The notes: a model not told the origin generated them from the letters alone. 37,443 nucleotides of DNA from an uncultured Fibrobacter sp. (GCA_934691725.1 CAKUTF010000029.1:1-37443); one strand, 5' to 3'; counted from the stretch's first letter, positions 1 through 8,748 are shown. Translations and numbers: made by a program.

Positions 1-385
1 CCCTAGTCCCTTCTCCCTAATCCCTGGCACACCGCTTCCCGTTTTGCCTCCTGATTCCTGATTACTCATTACTCATTACTCATTTCTAACTGCTCACTAG
101 CCACTGGCCACTAATCCCTGATTACAGTTCGCTAAAAAGTACTCGTCCCGCTCACCGTGTCCTTTCTCTCTTTCCTGGCCGCAGCCAATTCTCATTCCTA
201 ACAAATCACTGACCACTAGCCGCTGGGCACTAATTCCTGTTTCCTGAAAGTAGTTCGCTAGACTGCTAATTGCTCATTCCTGATTTCTGCCTGACCGTTG
301 ATTCCCCCTCGACAACAACTCCCTTTTTGCTTCGATTTTCCAAATCTTGCAGACGACCGGCAGAAATTTTTTTAGATGTTTAAAT
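1..385. repeat. low-complexity intergenic repeat region
   Basis: No gene is supported here. The DNA is made of degenerate short units: three tandem copies of an ACTCATT-like unit lie near 64-83, and variants of CACTAGCCACTGG and CTAATTCCTGATT recur at about 97-125, 208-240 and 262-290. The phrase AGTTCGCTA occurs near 126 and again near 250. Similar units on the opposite strand occur at the right end of the window. It looks like an intergenic filler family of the genome rather than a regulatory array. The last 30 bases, an AT-rich stretch before the ATG at 386, may hold a promoter. Confidence 0.6.
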
Positions 386-925
386 ATGAAAATTTTCCAC
401 ACTTTTATCTTGGCGATAGGCCTTGCGTTTTTTCCGCTTGCCGCAGAAGAACTCGAACCGATGGACTCCGAAGACCGCTTGACTGCCCAGGAAGAGGATT
501 TGCGCTCCATCAAGGATTCTTACGACAGCCGGATTAACGGAATCATGGAAGAGATGGGAGATAACGGGTCGGAAGCTTGGTTTGCGGCTCGCGCTGCGGG
601 AAACTATGCAAGCTGGAAAGATATCGGATTTGAACTTCCCGAAGTAAAAATGTTTACCGTGAAAGAAGTGCCTTACGGATTTTCGGTGAAAGGAAAAGGA
701 CGTTCCCGGGAGACGGCGACGATTCTTGTCTATACGCGGGACGAAGACCTGTATTACTATGTGACAGTCGGAAAAAACGCATCGTTTGATTTTAAGCGCA
801 TGGTGCAGGCCGTTTTTGAATCGGACAGCGAATTTTCCTATCGCGAGGGGACGCCGTGCAACAGCCGGGCGGTTTCCTGTCTTGGCGGTTACGAAAAGGG
901 AACTTCCGGCAAGCTAAAGAAATAA
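386..925 (+). CDS. exported hypothetical protein
   Basis: A 179-residue protein that I do not recognise. It opens with a short Sec-type signal peptide: MKIF, a hydrophobic core and a likely cleavage site after LAA at about residue 19. The mature part is acidic, with a predicted helical stretch at about 25-55 (charged, coiled-coil-like) followed by a mixed alpha/beta part to the end. No lipobox is present, so it is probably periplasmic. An in-frame TTG at 347 exists, but the ATG at 386 puts the signal peptide at the very N terminus and is preferred. It ends 9 bases before purT, whose ribosome binding site GGAGA lies in the gap, so the two may be co-transcribed. Confidence 0.7.
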   Translation: MKIFHTFILAIGLAFFPLAAEELEPMDSEDRLTAQEEDLRSIKDSYDSRINGIMEEMGDNGSEAWFAARAAGNYASWKDIGFELPEVKMFTVKEVPYGFSVKGKGRSRETATILVYTRDEDLYYYVTVGKNASFDFKRMVQAVFESDSEFSYREGTPCNSRAVSCLGGYEKGTSGKLKK

Positions 926-934
926 GGAGATATC

Positions 935-2128
935 ATGGCAGAACTCGGTACGATAGGAACACCGCTTTCGAAAAGCGCAACGCGTGTCCTTTTTTGCGGT
1001 GCAGGAGAACTTGGCAAGGAAGTTATCATCGAAATGATGCGGCTCGGCGTCGAAACGATAGCTGTCGATCGCTATGCAAATGCGCCCGGAATGCAGGTCG
1101 CTCATCGGTATCATGTCGTCAACATGCTAGACGGTGCGGAACTTCGCCGAATTGTCGAACTTGAAAAGCCGGATTACATCGTTCCGGAAGTCGAAGCGAT
1201 TGCGACACCGGCGCTCGTGGAACTCGAAAAGGAAGGCTACCATGTGATTCCGACGGCGATGGCGACGCGGCTTACGATGAACCGCGAAGGGATTCGGCGC
1301 CTAGCGGCAGAAGAACTCGGGCTGAAAACTTCGCCGTATCGATTTGCGGACACGGAAGAGGATTTCAAGGCTGCGGTAAAGGCTGTCGGGATTCCCTGCG
1401 TCGTGAAGCCCGTGATGAGTTCGTCCGGGCATGGACAGAGTACGGTCAAGTCCGAAGCGGATATCGATCGGGCGTGGAACATTTCCCAGAGCGAGGGGCG
1501 CACGGGAAAGCCTTCACGCGTTATCGTCGAGGGTTTTGTCCCGTTTGACTACGAAATCACGATGCTCACGGTGCGCCATGTCGGCGGAACGAGTTTTTTG
1601 GAACCGGTGGGGCATCACCAGGTGAACGGCGATTACCAGGAATCCTGGCAACCGCAACCGATGAGCTCTACCGTTCTTGAAAAGGCGCACGACATTGCGA
1701 AGAAAATCACGGATGCGCTCGGAGGCCGCGGAATCTTTGGCGTGGAACTTTTTGTCTGCGGCGAAGACGTCCTGTTCAGCGAAGTCAGTCCGCGTCCGCA
1801 CGATACGGGAATGGTGACGCTTATTTCCCAGGATCTATCGGAATTTGCGCTTCACGCCCGTGCCATTCTCGGTCTGCCGATTCCAAATATCGCTTTCCGA
1901 GGACCATCCGCGTCGAAGGCAATCGTCGTCGAAGGGGAATCCGACCAGGTTCGCTTTGAAAATCTGGCGAAAGTCCTGGAAACACCCGATACGGGCATCC
2001 GGCTTTTTGGAAAGCCGACTGTCGGCGGGCACCGCCGCATGGGCGTTTTGCTAGCCCGGGCTTCTTCGGTGGAAAAAGCCGTGGAAACGGTTAAGAAAAT
2101 GCGCGAAAAGCTGCAAGTCAAACTGTAA
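935..2128 (+). CDS. purT: formate-dependent GAR transformylase PurT
   Basis: Phosphoribosylglycinamide formyltransferase 2, 397 residues (the E. coli enzyme has 392). It forms formyl-GAR from GAR, formate and ATP in purine synthesis, a folate-free alternative to PurN. The sequence shows the ATP-grasp layout: an N-terminal pre-ATP-grasp domain starting with the LFCGAGELGKEV nucleotide-type loop (about residues 19-30), the VPEVEAIAT segment at about 88-96, the central ATP-grasp fold with VVKPVMSSSGHGQS at about 156-169, and the metal-binding stretch FSEVSPRPHDTGMVT at about 288-302. Start ATG 935 follows GGAGA by four bases. The enzyme is cytoplasmic. It lies 29 bases upstream of polA with no terminator between them. 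Confidence 0.95.
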   Translation: MAELGTIGTPLSKSATRVLFCGAGELGKEVIIEMMRLGVETIAVDRYANAPGMQVAHRYHVVNMLDGAELRRIVELEKPDYIVPEVEAIATPALVELEKEGYHVIPTAMATRLTMNREGIRRLAAEELGLKTSPYRFADTEEDFKAAVKAVGIPCVVKPVMSSSGHGQSTVKSEADIDRAWNISQSEGRTGKPSRVIVEGFVPFDYEITMLTVRHVGGTSFLEPVGHHQVNGDYQESWQPQPMSSTVLEKAHDIAKKITDALGGRGIFGVELFVCGEDVLFSEVSPRPHDTGMVTLISQDLSEFALHARAILGLPIPNIAFRGPSASKAIVVEGESDQVRFENLAKVLETPDTGIRLFGKPTVGGHRRMGVLLARASSVEKAVETVKKMREKLQVKL

Positions 2129-2157
2129 AAAGAAATTTTTATCTCTGAGGAAATCCG

Positions 2158-4923
2158 GTGTCCGAACGTCGCAAACTTTTCCTTTTGGACTCTTTCGCTC
2201 TCGCCTTTCGGATGTTCTATGCCTATGCGAAAAATCCGTTGGTGAATAAAAACGGAGACGATGTCTCCCTGGTGCACGGTTATTGGGGAACGGTTCTTCG
2301 TATTCTTTCAAAACGCAAGCCGACGCATTTTGCGATTGTGTGCGATGTCGGCGCTCCGACATTTCGGCATGAGCTTTATCCGGAATACAAGGCGAACCGC
2401 GGACCGATGCCGGAGGAGATGGCGAAGCAGATGCCGCTGCTTAACGAGGTCATCCGGGCGAGCGGGATTCCGATGCTTTCGGAAAAAGGCTTCGAAGCGG
2501 ACGACGTGATGGCGGCGGTTGCGGAATCCGCTTACCGGGAAGGCTTTGAAAAGATCTTTCTCGTGACAAAGGACAAGGACCTTTCCCAGATTGTAAACGA
2601 TCGGATTCATCTGTACCAGCTAGAAAAAGGCGCGGACGGCATCGATTTCGGACCGGAAGAAGTCAAGGAAAAATATGGGGTTCCGCCGGAACAGATTCGC
2701 GACTATCTTGCCTTGATGGGAGATTCCTCGGATAACGTTCCTGGCGTCGCGAAAGTCGGACCCAAGACGGCGGTCTCTCTCTTGGAAGAATTCGGGAATA
2801 TCGATAATTTGTACGCAAACCTGGACAAGGTGACGAAAAAAGGCTTGCATGACAATTTGGAAAAGGGAAAGGAAAATGCCTTCCTTTCTCGGGAACTTGT
2901 TACTATCCAGTCTTCGCGGGGTTTTAAAGGTTCGCTAGGCGAACTGGAGTTCCGCGGAATTGAAAGCGACGCTCTTGAAAAGATTTTCCGGGAAAACGAG
3001 ATCAACAGCCTGGTCCGTCTTCTTGACAGTGTTCCATCGAAATCTGAATTTTCTCCGAAAATCCCCCTGAAAAATGCGAAGCCTTTTGAAACGGTCGTTG
3101 TACGGACGACTAAGGCTTTTCAGGAAATGTCCGCGGCGGTCGAGGCTTCTCCGTCTCCGGCGATTTCGGTAGTCTATGACGGAACACGTCCGCTTTCGAC
3201 GGCGATTGTGGGCGTGGCTCTTTCCACCGAGCCGGACAAAGGCTTCTATGTTCCGCTTGGGCATACGGACGATATGGGAATTCCGCTGAACAATATCGAT
3301 ACGGAATATTTTGCGGACTGGTTCATTCCGGCATTTACCGTCGCCGAGAAGCCGTGGCGAATGTTTGCCGCGAAATCTGCGCTGCACGTCCTTTCCTGGG
3401 CTTTTGACGAAAAGGTTATTCCTTTGGAAATTCGGGATGCGCAGATTGGCGCGTGGATGCTTTCGCCGGGAGAATCGAAATACGAACTGGAAGAACTCTG
3501 CCTGCGAAACGGTCTGCGTGAAATCGGTTCTCGCGAAGCGCTTGTCGGGCATGGGAAAAGCGAAATTCCGTTCTCGCGCGTTCCTGTCGAAGAGCTTTCG
3601 GAATATGCGGCAAAGTCCGCAGCGGCGATTTTTGAACTCTGGGATATCGTTCGGCAGAAGCTTGAAAAGGGCGGGCTGGAAAAGCATTTTTTGGAAACGG
3701 AAATGCCGATTCTCAAAGTCCTTTTTGCGATGGAGGAATGTGGCGCGGCTATCGACGAAGATGCGCTCCGGAATCTTTCCACTGATTTTTCGAAGCGAAT
3801 CGAAGAGACCGAGGAAAAGATTTATCGGCTTTCCGGCGGGAATCCTTTCAACATCGCCTCTCCGAAACAGCTCGCCGAAGTCCTCTACGATGATTTGGGT
3901 TTGAAAGTTTTAAAAAAAACGGCAACCGGGCGCAGCACGGACAGCGCAGTTCTTGACCGCCTGCTGAACGAGTTCGAACTTTCCGAGCAGGAAACCGCCC
4001 TCATCGAATCGATCTTGAATTACCGCGAACTGAAAAAGCTCCAGAACACCTACATCGAAGTTCTCCCGACGCTCGTAAACAGGGAAACGCATCGGATCCA
4101 CACGAACTTTGTGCAGTGGGGGACGGCGACGGGAAGGCTTTCGAGCCGCGAACCGAACCTGCAGAATATCCCGATCCGTTCCGAGGAAGGGAAGAAGATT
4201 CGGGCGGCGTTCATTCCGGGCGAAAAGGATAACGTGATTCTTTCCGCGGACTATTCGCAGATAGAATTGCGGATGCTTGCGCATCTTTCCGGTGACGAAA
4301 AACTTGTACAGGCGTATAACGACGGGGTGGATATCCATGCGCTGACCGCCGCTGCGGTATTTGGGAAGCTCCCGTCCGAGGTGACTGCGGACGAGCGTCG
4401 CCGGGCGAAAGTGGTGAATTTCGGCGTTCTCTACGGAATGACTCCGTTCCGGCTTTCCCGCGACCTGCACATTCCGATTGCCGAAGCGAAAATGTTCATC
4501 GACGGATACTTTAATCTGTACAAAGGCGTCGAGGCTTACGTGGAACGCACTAAGGCGTTTGCCCATGAACACGGATACGTCGAAACGCTGACGGGGCGTC
4601 GCCGGACAATTCCCGGGATCGATTCCGGGGACAGGACCGAATGCCAGATGGCGGAACGCATGGCGGTGAATACGCCTGTCCAGGGAAGTGCCGCAGACTT
4701 GATCAAGACTGCGATGATCCGCGTGGCAAACCGCATCGAGAAGGATTCGCTTCCGCTCCAGATGATGCTCCAGGTGCACGACGAGCTTGTGTTCGAATGT
4801 CCTCGGGAGCAGGCGGAAAGCCTTGGAAAAATCGTCCGGTTCGAAATGGAACTGGCGATGGCCCTGAAGGTTCCTCTGGTCGCTTCGGTGGGGTTCGGAG
4901 CGAACTGGCTCGCTGCACACTGA
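2158..4923 (+). CDS. polA: DNA polymerase I, proofreading motifs lost
   Basis: A 921-residue family A polymerase for Okazaki-fragment processing and repair. The N-terminal 5'-nuclease domain (about 1-290) is intact, with LLDSF, YKANR, EADD and the GDSSDNVPG loop (188-196). The polymerase domain carries motif A DYSQIELRM (Asp698), motif B RRRAKVVNFGVLYG and motif C QVHDE (Asp875-Glu876). The middle 3'-5' exonuclease domain (about 300-500) has the right length but not the catalytic acids: the DxE of Exo I is replaced by YDGT (340-343), the N..YD of Exo II by AAKSALH, and the YxxxD of Exo III by YAAKSA. Proofreading is therefore probably absent, as in Taq polymerase. Translation starts at GTG 2158, preceded by GAGG at 2147-2150. 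Confidence 0.96.
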   Translation: MSERRKLFLLDSFALAFRMFYAYAKNPLVNKNGDDVSLVHGYWGTVLRILSKRKPTHFAIVCDVGAPTFRHELYPEYKANRGPMPEEMAKQMPLLNEVIRASGIPMLSEKGFEADDVMAAVAESAYREGFEKIFLVTKDKDLSQIVNDRIHLYQLEKGADGIDFGPEEVKEKYGVPPEQIRDYLALMGDSSDNVPGVAKVGPKTAVSLLEEFGNIDNLYANLDKVTKKGLHDNLEKGKENAFLSRELVTIQSSRGFKGSLGELEFRGIESDALEKIFRENEINSLVRLLDSVPSKSEFSPKIPLKNAKPFETVVVRTTKAFQEMSAAVEASPSPAISVVYDGTRPLSTAIVGVALSTEPDKGFYVPLGHTDDMGIPLNNIDTEYFADWFIPAFTVAEKPWRMFAAKSALHVLSWAFDEKVIPLEIRDAQIGAWMLSPGESKYELEELCLRNGLREIGSREALVGHGKSEIPFSRVPVEELSEYAAKSAAAIFELWDIVRQKLEKGGLEKHFLETEMPILKVLFAMEECGAAIDEDALRNLSTDFSKRIEETEEKIYRLSGGNPFNIASPKQLAEVLYDDLGLKVLKKTATGRSTDSAVLDRLLNEFELSEQETALIESILNYRELKKLQNTYIEVLPTLVNRETHRIHTNFVQWGTATGRLSSREPNLQNIPIRSEEGKKIRAAFIPGEKDNVILSADYSQIELRMLAHLSGDEKLVQAYNDGVDIHALTAAAVFGKLPSEVTADERRRAKVVNFGVLYGMTPFRLSRDLHIPIAEAKMFIDGYFNLYKGVEAYVERTKAFAHEHGYVETLTGRRRTIPGIDSGDRTECQMAERMAVNTPVQGSAADLIKTAMIRVANRIEKDSLPLQMMLQVHDELVFECPREQAESLGKIVRFEMELAMALKVPLVASVGFGANWLAAH

Positions 4924-5064
4924 CATAAATTTTCTACATTTGCGCACGCCCAGACACCTAAGTCCGGGAAATCAATCACCGGTATGTGAAAAGTCGCTTC
5001 GGTGGCCTCTGGGCTTTGCGGCTTCTGCATATCGGGACGTTTAACCGAAAAAAAGGAAAACATC
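4924..5064 (+). promoter_or_regulatory. promoter-like box and leader of rpsB-tsf
   Basis: A 141-base gap between polA and rpsB. A -10-like TACATT lies at 4935-4940 inside the wider string TTTTCTACATTTG, a form that recurs upstream of other genes here. If used, it gives a leader of about 120 bases, long enough for the autogenous control by S2 known for rpsB leaders in other bacteria. A short CCGG/CCGG stem can form at about 4967-4984. The rpsB ribosome binding site AAGGAAA lies at about 5053-5059. No convincing -35 box was found. Confidence 0.35.
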
Positions 5065-5883
5065 ATGGCTAATTTGCCTTCCGTCGAAGACCTGCTCGCA
5101 GCAGGCGCTCACTTTGGTCACCAGGCCCAGCGCTGGAACCCGAAAATGAAACCCTACATCTTGGCGAAGAAGAATGACATCTATGTCATCAACCTCGACA
5201 AGACGATCAAGCAGCTCGAAGAAGCCGGCAAGGTTGCCGCCCGCATTTCCAGCGAAGGGAAGAGCGTCCTCTTCGTCGGTACAAAGCCGACCGCGCGCGC
5301 TATCGTAGAAGAAGCCGCCAAGAAGACGAACCATTTCTTCGTTTCGAACCGCTGGCTCGGCGGTATGCTCACCAATTTCCAGACAGTCCGCAAGTCCATC
5401 AAGCAGATCGATAAGATCGACCAGATGGAAGCCGAAGGTCTCTTCAAGGAACTTTCGAAGAAGGAAGTCCTCGACAAGACCCGTCTCCGTGAAAAGATGC
5501 TCGGCGTCTTTGGCGGCATTCGCGAAATGGCGACCCTTCCGGGCCTCGTGGTCGTGACCGATCTGCACCACGAACACATCGCCGTTGCGGAAGCTCGCCG
5601 TCTGCACATTCCTATTATCGGCATCTGCGACACGAACGTCGATCCGACTCTCGTGGATTACCCGATTCCGGCGAATGACGACGCGGTGAAGTCCATCAAG
5701 ATTATTGTGGACTACCTGGCGGACAACGTAACGACCCGTTCCGAAGTGGCGAAGAACGCCGATGCGGAATCCATCGCGAAGAAGTACGACGATGCCCCGG
5801 CTCCGCGCAAGCGCACTTTCAAGCCGCGCAAGGCTATCCCCGAAAAGACCGAAGACAAGGCTGAAAAAAGCGAGGACAAGTAA
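5065..5883 (+). CDS. rpsB: 30S ribosomal protein S2
   Basis: Ribosomal protein S2, 272 residues (E. coli 241), needed for small-subunit assembly and S1 binding. Family features are plain: the start MANLPSVEDLLAAGAHFGHQ, RWNPKMKPYI, FVGTKP, NRWLGGMLTNF, and the ADNVTTRSE segment that normally ends the protein. About 35 extra C-terminal residues follow, rich in Lys, Glu, Asp and Pro (DDAPAPRKRTFKPRK), a disordered charged tail. An in-frame ATG at 5002 would add 21 residues unlike any S2, so ATG 5065 after AAGGAAA is chosen. It ends 2 bases before tsf, a conserved operon pair. Confidence 0.97.
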   Translation: MANLPSVEDLLAAGAHFGHQAQRWNPKMKPYILAKKNDIYVINLDKTIKQLEEAGKVAARISSEGKSVLFVGTKPTARAIVEEAAKKTNHFFVSNRWLGGMLTNFQTVRKSIKQIDKIDQMEAEGLFKELSKKEVLDKTRLREKMLGVFGGIREMATLPGLVVVTDLHHEHIAVAEARRLHIPIIGICDTNVDPTLVDYPIPANDDAVKSIKIIVDYLADNVTTRSEVAKNADAESIAKKYDDAPAPRKRTFKPRKAIPEKTEDKAEKSEDK

Positions 5884-5885
5884 CA

Positions 5886-6773
5886 ATGGCTGTTGAAATT
5901 ACCGCTGCGATGGTGAACCAGCTCCGCAAAGCGAGCGGCGTTGGAATGATGCAATGCAAGAAGGCCCTGATCGAAGCCGAAGGCAACCAGGAAAAGGCTT
6001 TCGAACTTCTCCGCAAGCAGGGTGCCGCAGTTGCTGCAAAGCGCGCCGACAAGGCGGCGAAGGAAGGCCGCGTGTTCCTCGTGAGCCGTGCCGACCGCGC
6101 TGTCGCCTTTGAACTCGGCTGCGAAACGGAACCTGTTTCCCAGAACGCGGACTACGTCTCTCTGGCGAACCTCGCCCTCAAGGCTTGCGAAACGCAGGAC
6201 ATCAACTCTGTCGAAGAACTGAAGAATGCCGTCGTCGATGGCGTGAAGATCAACGACAAGCTGCAAGACGTCCTCGTGAAAATCCAGGAGAACATCGACT
6301 TCCGCAAGCTGGGCGTCATCAAGCGTTCCGGCTCGGACGTAATCGGTCTCTACTCCCACATGGGCGGAAAGATCGGTGTTCTCACGCGCCTCGCGTTTGA
6401 AGGAACACCGAACGACCAGGAAGCGCTCGAACGCACCGCGAAGGAAATCGCGATGCAGGCCGCCGCTTTCCCGCCGGTCGCCTTGAACAATGCGGCCGTT
6501 CCCGAAGAGTTCATTGCGAAGGAAAAGGAAATCGCTCTCGCCCAGATCGAAAATTCCGGCAAGAAGACCAAGCCGGAATTCGCCCAGCGCCAGATCGAAG
6601 GCCGTGTCGCGAAGGTCCTCAAGGAAGTCGTTCTCGAAGACCAGGAATTCTTCATTTCCGACAAGAACCCGAAGAAGCTTTCCGTCAAGGATTATCTGCT
6701 CGCTGAAGGGGAAAAGCTCGGTGTGAAGAACCTCGCCGTCGTCGATTTCATCCGCTTCGAAAGGGGCAACTAA
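5886..6773 (+). CDS. tsf: elongation factor Ts
   Basis: EF-Ts, 295 residues, the nucleotide-exchange factor that recycles EF-Tu-GDP in translation. The N-terminal UBA-like domain (about 1-55) contains KASGVGMMQCKKAL. The signature VAFELGCETEPVSQNADY lies at about 77-94 (the family form is VELNCETDFVARN, so FELGCETEPV is a mild variant). The dimer/core domain follows with HMGGKIGVL at about 158-166 and the IAMQAAA segment. Length is normal. It starts 2 bases after rpsB with no separate ribosome binding site except one inside the end of rpsB, so the two are translationally linked. A strong terminator follows 30 bases after the stop. Confidence 0.97.
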   Translation: MAVEITAAMVNQLRKASGVGMMQCKKALIEAEGNQEKAFELLRKQGAAVAAKRADKAAKEGRVFLVSRADRAVAFELGCETEPVSQNADYVSLANLALKACETQDINSVEELKNAVVDGVKINDKLQDVLVKIQENIDFRKLGVIKRSGSDVIGLYSHMGGKIGVLTRLAFEGTPNDQEALERTAKEIAMQAAAFPPVALNNAAVPEEFIAKEKEIALAQIENSGKKTKPEFAQRQIEGRVAKVLKEVVLEDQEFFISDKNPKKLSVKDYLLAEGEKLGVKNLAVVDFIRFERGN

Positions 6774-6802
6774 TTTAAACGCGAAAGCGTTGGATTCAAA
6801 TC

Positions 6803-6834
6803 GGTCGTCCCCCTGCGGGGACGACCTGTTTTTC
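6803..6834 (+). terminator. intrinsic terminator after rpsB-tsf
   Basis: A perfect 10-bp GC-rich stem (GGTCGTCCCC / GGGGACGACC) with a CTGC loop at 6803-6826, followed by TGTTTTTC. It should end the rpsB-tsf transcript and separates it from the methyltransferase gene. Confidence 0.9.
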
Positions 6835-6850
6835 AAAAAAGCGAGCGGAT

Positions 6851-7984
6851 ATGAACATACACGTACAAAACCACTTGAGTTCCAGTGGGCGGGTAAATCT
6901 CGGGAGTTTTTACACTCCGTACAAGTATGTGCTTCTTGTCCGCGATTGGCTTGAAAAATACGGTTTGACAACCGGAAAGACCGTCCTCGATAGCTCCTGC
7001 GGCTACGGAGCCTTTTTTGAATTGCAGGAACATCTGCCAAAGAACAGGTATATCGGAAACGACATCGATTCCCTTGCCGTAAACAAGGTTGCCGAGGTTT
7101 TCCCGAAGGTGCAAACATTCAACAAGAATGCGCTAGTTTCCGTTTCGCGTGAACGATACGGGATAAAAGAGAGCGACTGCCTGGTCATCGTCGGAAATCC
7201 GCCCTATAACGATGTCACGTCCCAAATCAACCAGAAAATCAAGACTTCCGGCATGGAGATTGACGCAGATATACGTACGCGGGACTTGGGACTTTCGTCT
7301 CTCCTTTCCTACAACAAGCTTGCGGCGGATTATGTCGCCGTCTTGCATCCGCTTTCGTATTTGATAAAACGCCAAAATTTTTCCGCGGCAAGGAATTTCT
7401 TTGCGAACTACAGAATGCTCGAACACGCCGTATTCAACAGCCAGGAATTTGCGAACACCTCCAAGACGACCGGCTTTCCTGTAATCGTCGCTTTGTATCG
7501 GAGAGAGCCTTCCGCGGGTCTTTCTTACGATGCGGTTTATAAAATGCCGTTCAAGACCGTCGAGGGCAAGATCTTTTCGCTTGCGGACTTTGACTATGTG
7601 GCGGATTTCATCCAAAAATATCCCCACAAGGAACGCTACGAACCGGAAATCCTGTATTACACGCTTCGGGACATCAATGCTTTAAAGCGCAGCCGGACGT
7701 TCATCAAGGAACGCTCGGCCAACGCCGTGGATGTAAATCCCGAAAAATTGCCTTTCTACTGTTACCTCGATTGTTTCAAAAGGTATGCGAACGTTCCCTA
7801 TTACATGGGGAATTTCGACGTGCCTTTCGATAAGGAGACCTTCCCGAAAATCGAGAAAGCAGTCGTCGCCGTGTCGAAGTTTCGTCATCCCGAAGTATTC
7901 GGGAAATGCCCGAAGCCGAGCGCCGCCGAAGAAAGCGCGGTGAAGGAATACATTGGCGAGATTTTGAAACACTTAACAAATTAA
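6851..7984 (+). CDS. solitary N6-adenine DNA methyltransferase
   Basis: A 377-residue SAM-dependent methyltransferase of the gamma class (M.TaqI/Eco57I-like motif order). Motif X GSFYTP lies at residues 18-23, motif I VLDSSCGYGAF at 45-55 (the usual DPACGxGxF is partly altered to DSSCGYGAF), an acidic motif II NDID at 70-73, and the catalytic motif IV NPPY at 116-119, which points to methylation of adenine N6. The C-terminal half (about 200-377) would be the target-recognition part and sets the unknown site. No restriction endonuclease or specificity subunit is nearby. It sits between the tsf terminator and pyrH and interrupts an otherwise conserved gene order, so it was probably inserted there. 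ATG 6851 has only a weak ribosome binding site (GAGCGGAT). Confidence 0.85.
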   Translation: MNIHVQNHLSSSGRVNLGSFYTPYKYVLLVRDWLEKYGLTTGKTVLDSSCGYGAFFELQEHLPKNRYIGNDIDSLAVNKVAEVFPKVQTFNKNALVSVSRERYGIKESDCLVIVGNPPYNDVTSQINQKIKTSGMEIDADIRTRDLGLSSLLSYNKLAADYVAVLHPLSYLIKRQNFSAARNFFANYRMLEHAVFNSQEFANTSKTTGFPVIVALYRREPSAGLSYDAVYKMPFKTVEGKIFSLADFDYVADFIQKYPHKERYEPEILYYTLRDINALKRSRTFIKERSANAVDVNPEKLPFYCYLDCFKRYANVPYYMGNFDVPFDKETFPKIEKAVVAVSKFRHPEVFGKCPKPSAAEESAVKEYIGEILKHLTN

Positions 7985-7999
7985 CCCCCATACTCTACT

Positions 8000-8707
8000 A
8001 TGTCCAAATTCAAACGAATCCTCCTCAAACTTTCCGGTGAAGCTCTCGCCGGGGAAAAAGGTCACGGCATCGACTCCGAAATTCTGACGTCGATGGCTTC
8101 CGAAATCGCTTCCGTCGTGAAGTCGGGCGTCCAGGTGGCGCTTGTCATCGGTGGCGGAAACCTGGTTCGCGGCATTTCCGCGTCCGCGGGCGGGATGAAC
8201 CGCGCCCAGGGCGATGCGATGGGAATGCTCGGCACGGTGATGAACGGACTGGCGATGCAGGATGCTCTTGAAAAACAAGGCGTTCCCTGTGTCGTGATGT
8301 CCGCTGTCCGGATGGAACCCATTTGCGAGTTCTTTGACCGCAGACGGGCCATTTCCCTGTTGTCTGCCGGAACCGTCGTGATTTTCTCCGCGGGAACCGG
8401 CAACCCTTACTTTACGACCGATAGCGCCGCGGCGCTCCGTGCAAGCGAAGCGGAATGCGATGTCATCATGAAGGCGACGAAGGTCGATGGAATCTACACG
8501 GACGATCCGGTCAAGAATCCCTCTGCGACGCGTTTTGACGACATCACCTATTCCGAGGTCATCCGGCGCGGGCTGAAAGTGATGGATACGGCGGCGGTCG
8601 CCATCTGTCTCGAACAGAAAATGCCGATTCTCGTGTTCAAAATGGCCCCGGGGAACTTGACGAAAGCCGCTTCGGAAGGTAGTTTAGGAACACTCGTGCA
8701 TTGCTAG
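8000..8707 (+). CDS. pyrH: UMP kinase
   Basis: Uridylate kinase, 235 residues, phosphorylates UMP to UDP; the hexameric bacterial enzyme of the amino-acid-kinase fold. Seen: the N-terminal phosphate loop LLKLSGEAL, IGGGNLVRG, the GDAMGMLGTVMNGLAM stretch, the uridine-binding GTGNPYFTTDSAAALRA at about 133-149, and MKATKVDGIYTDDP. Length is normal. ATG 8000 has no visible Shine-Dalgarno sequence in the 15-base gap after the methyltransferase. The gene is the first of the pyrH-frr-uppS-cdsA-dxr set. Confidence 0.97.
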   Translation: MSKFKRILLKLSGEALAGEKGHGIDSEILTSMASEIASVVKSGVQVALVIGGGNLVRGISASAGGMNRAQGDAMGMLGTVMNGLAMQDALEKQGVPCVVMSAVRMEPICEFFDRRRAISLLSAGTVVIFSAGTGNPYFTTDSAAALRASEAECDVIMKATKVDGIYTDDPVKNPSATRFDDITYSEVIRRGLKVMDTAAVAICLEQKMPILVFKMAPGNLTKAASEGSLGTLVHC

Positions 8708-8708
8708 T

Positions 8709-8740
8709 TTGGCAAGGCGCATTCGCAAAGTTTTTAAATT
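8709..8740 (+). promoter_or_regulatory. possible promoter of frr
   Basis: In the 41-base gap between pyrH and frr, TTTTTAAATTGAGG contains a -10-like TAAATT at 8735-8740. TTGGCA at 8709-8714 could be a -35 but stands 20 bases away, longer than ideal. The GAGG at 8741-8744 also serves as the frr ribosome binding site. The same TAAATTG string precedes rseP at 12054. Confidence 0.3.
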
Positions 8741-8748
8741 GAGGACCT

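Noticed and set aside
64..83. Short tandem repeats as a CRISPR array
   Set aside because: Units of about 7 bases without spacers; no cas genes in the window.
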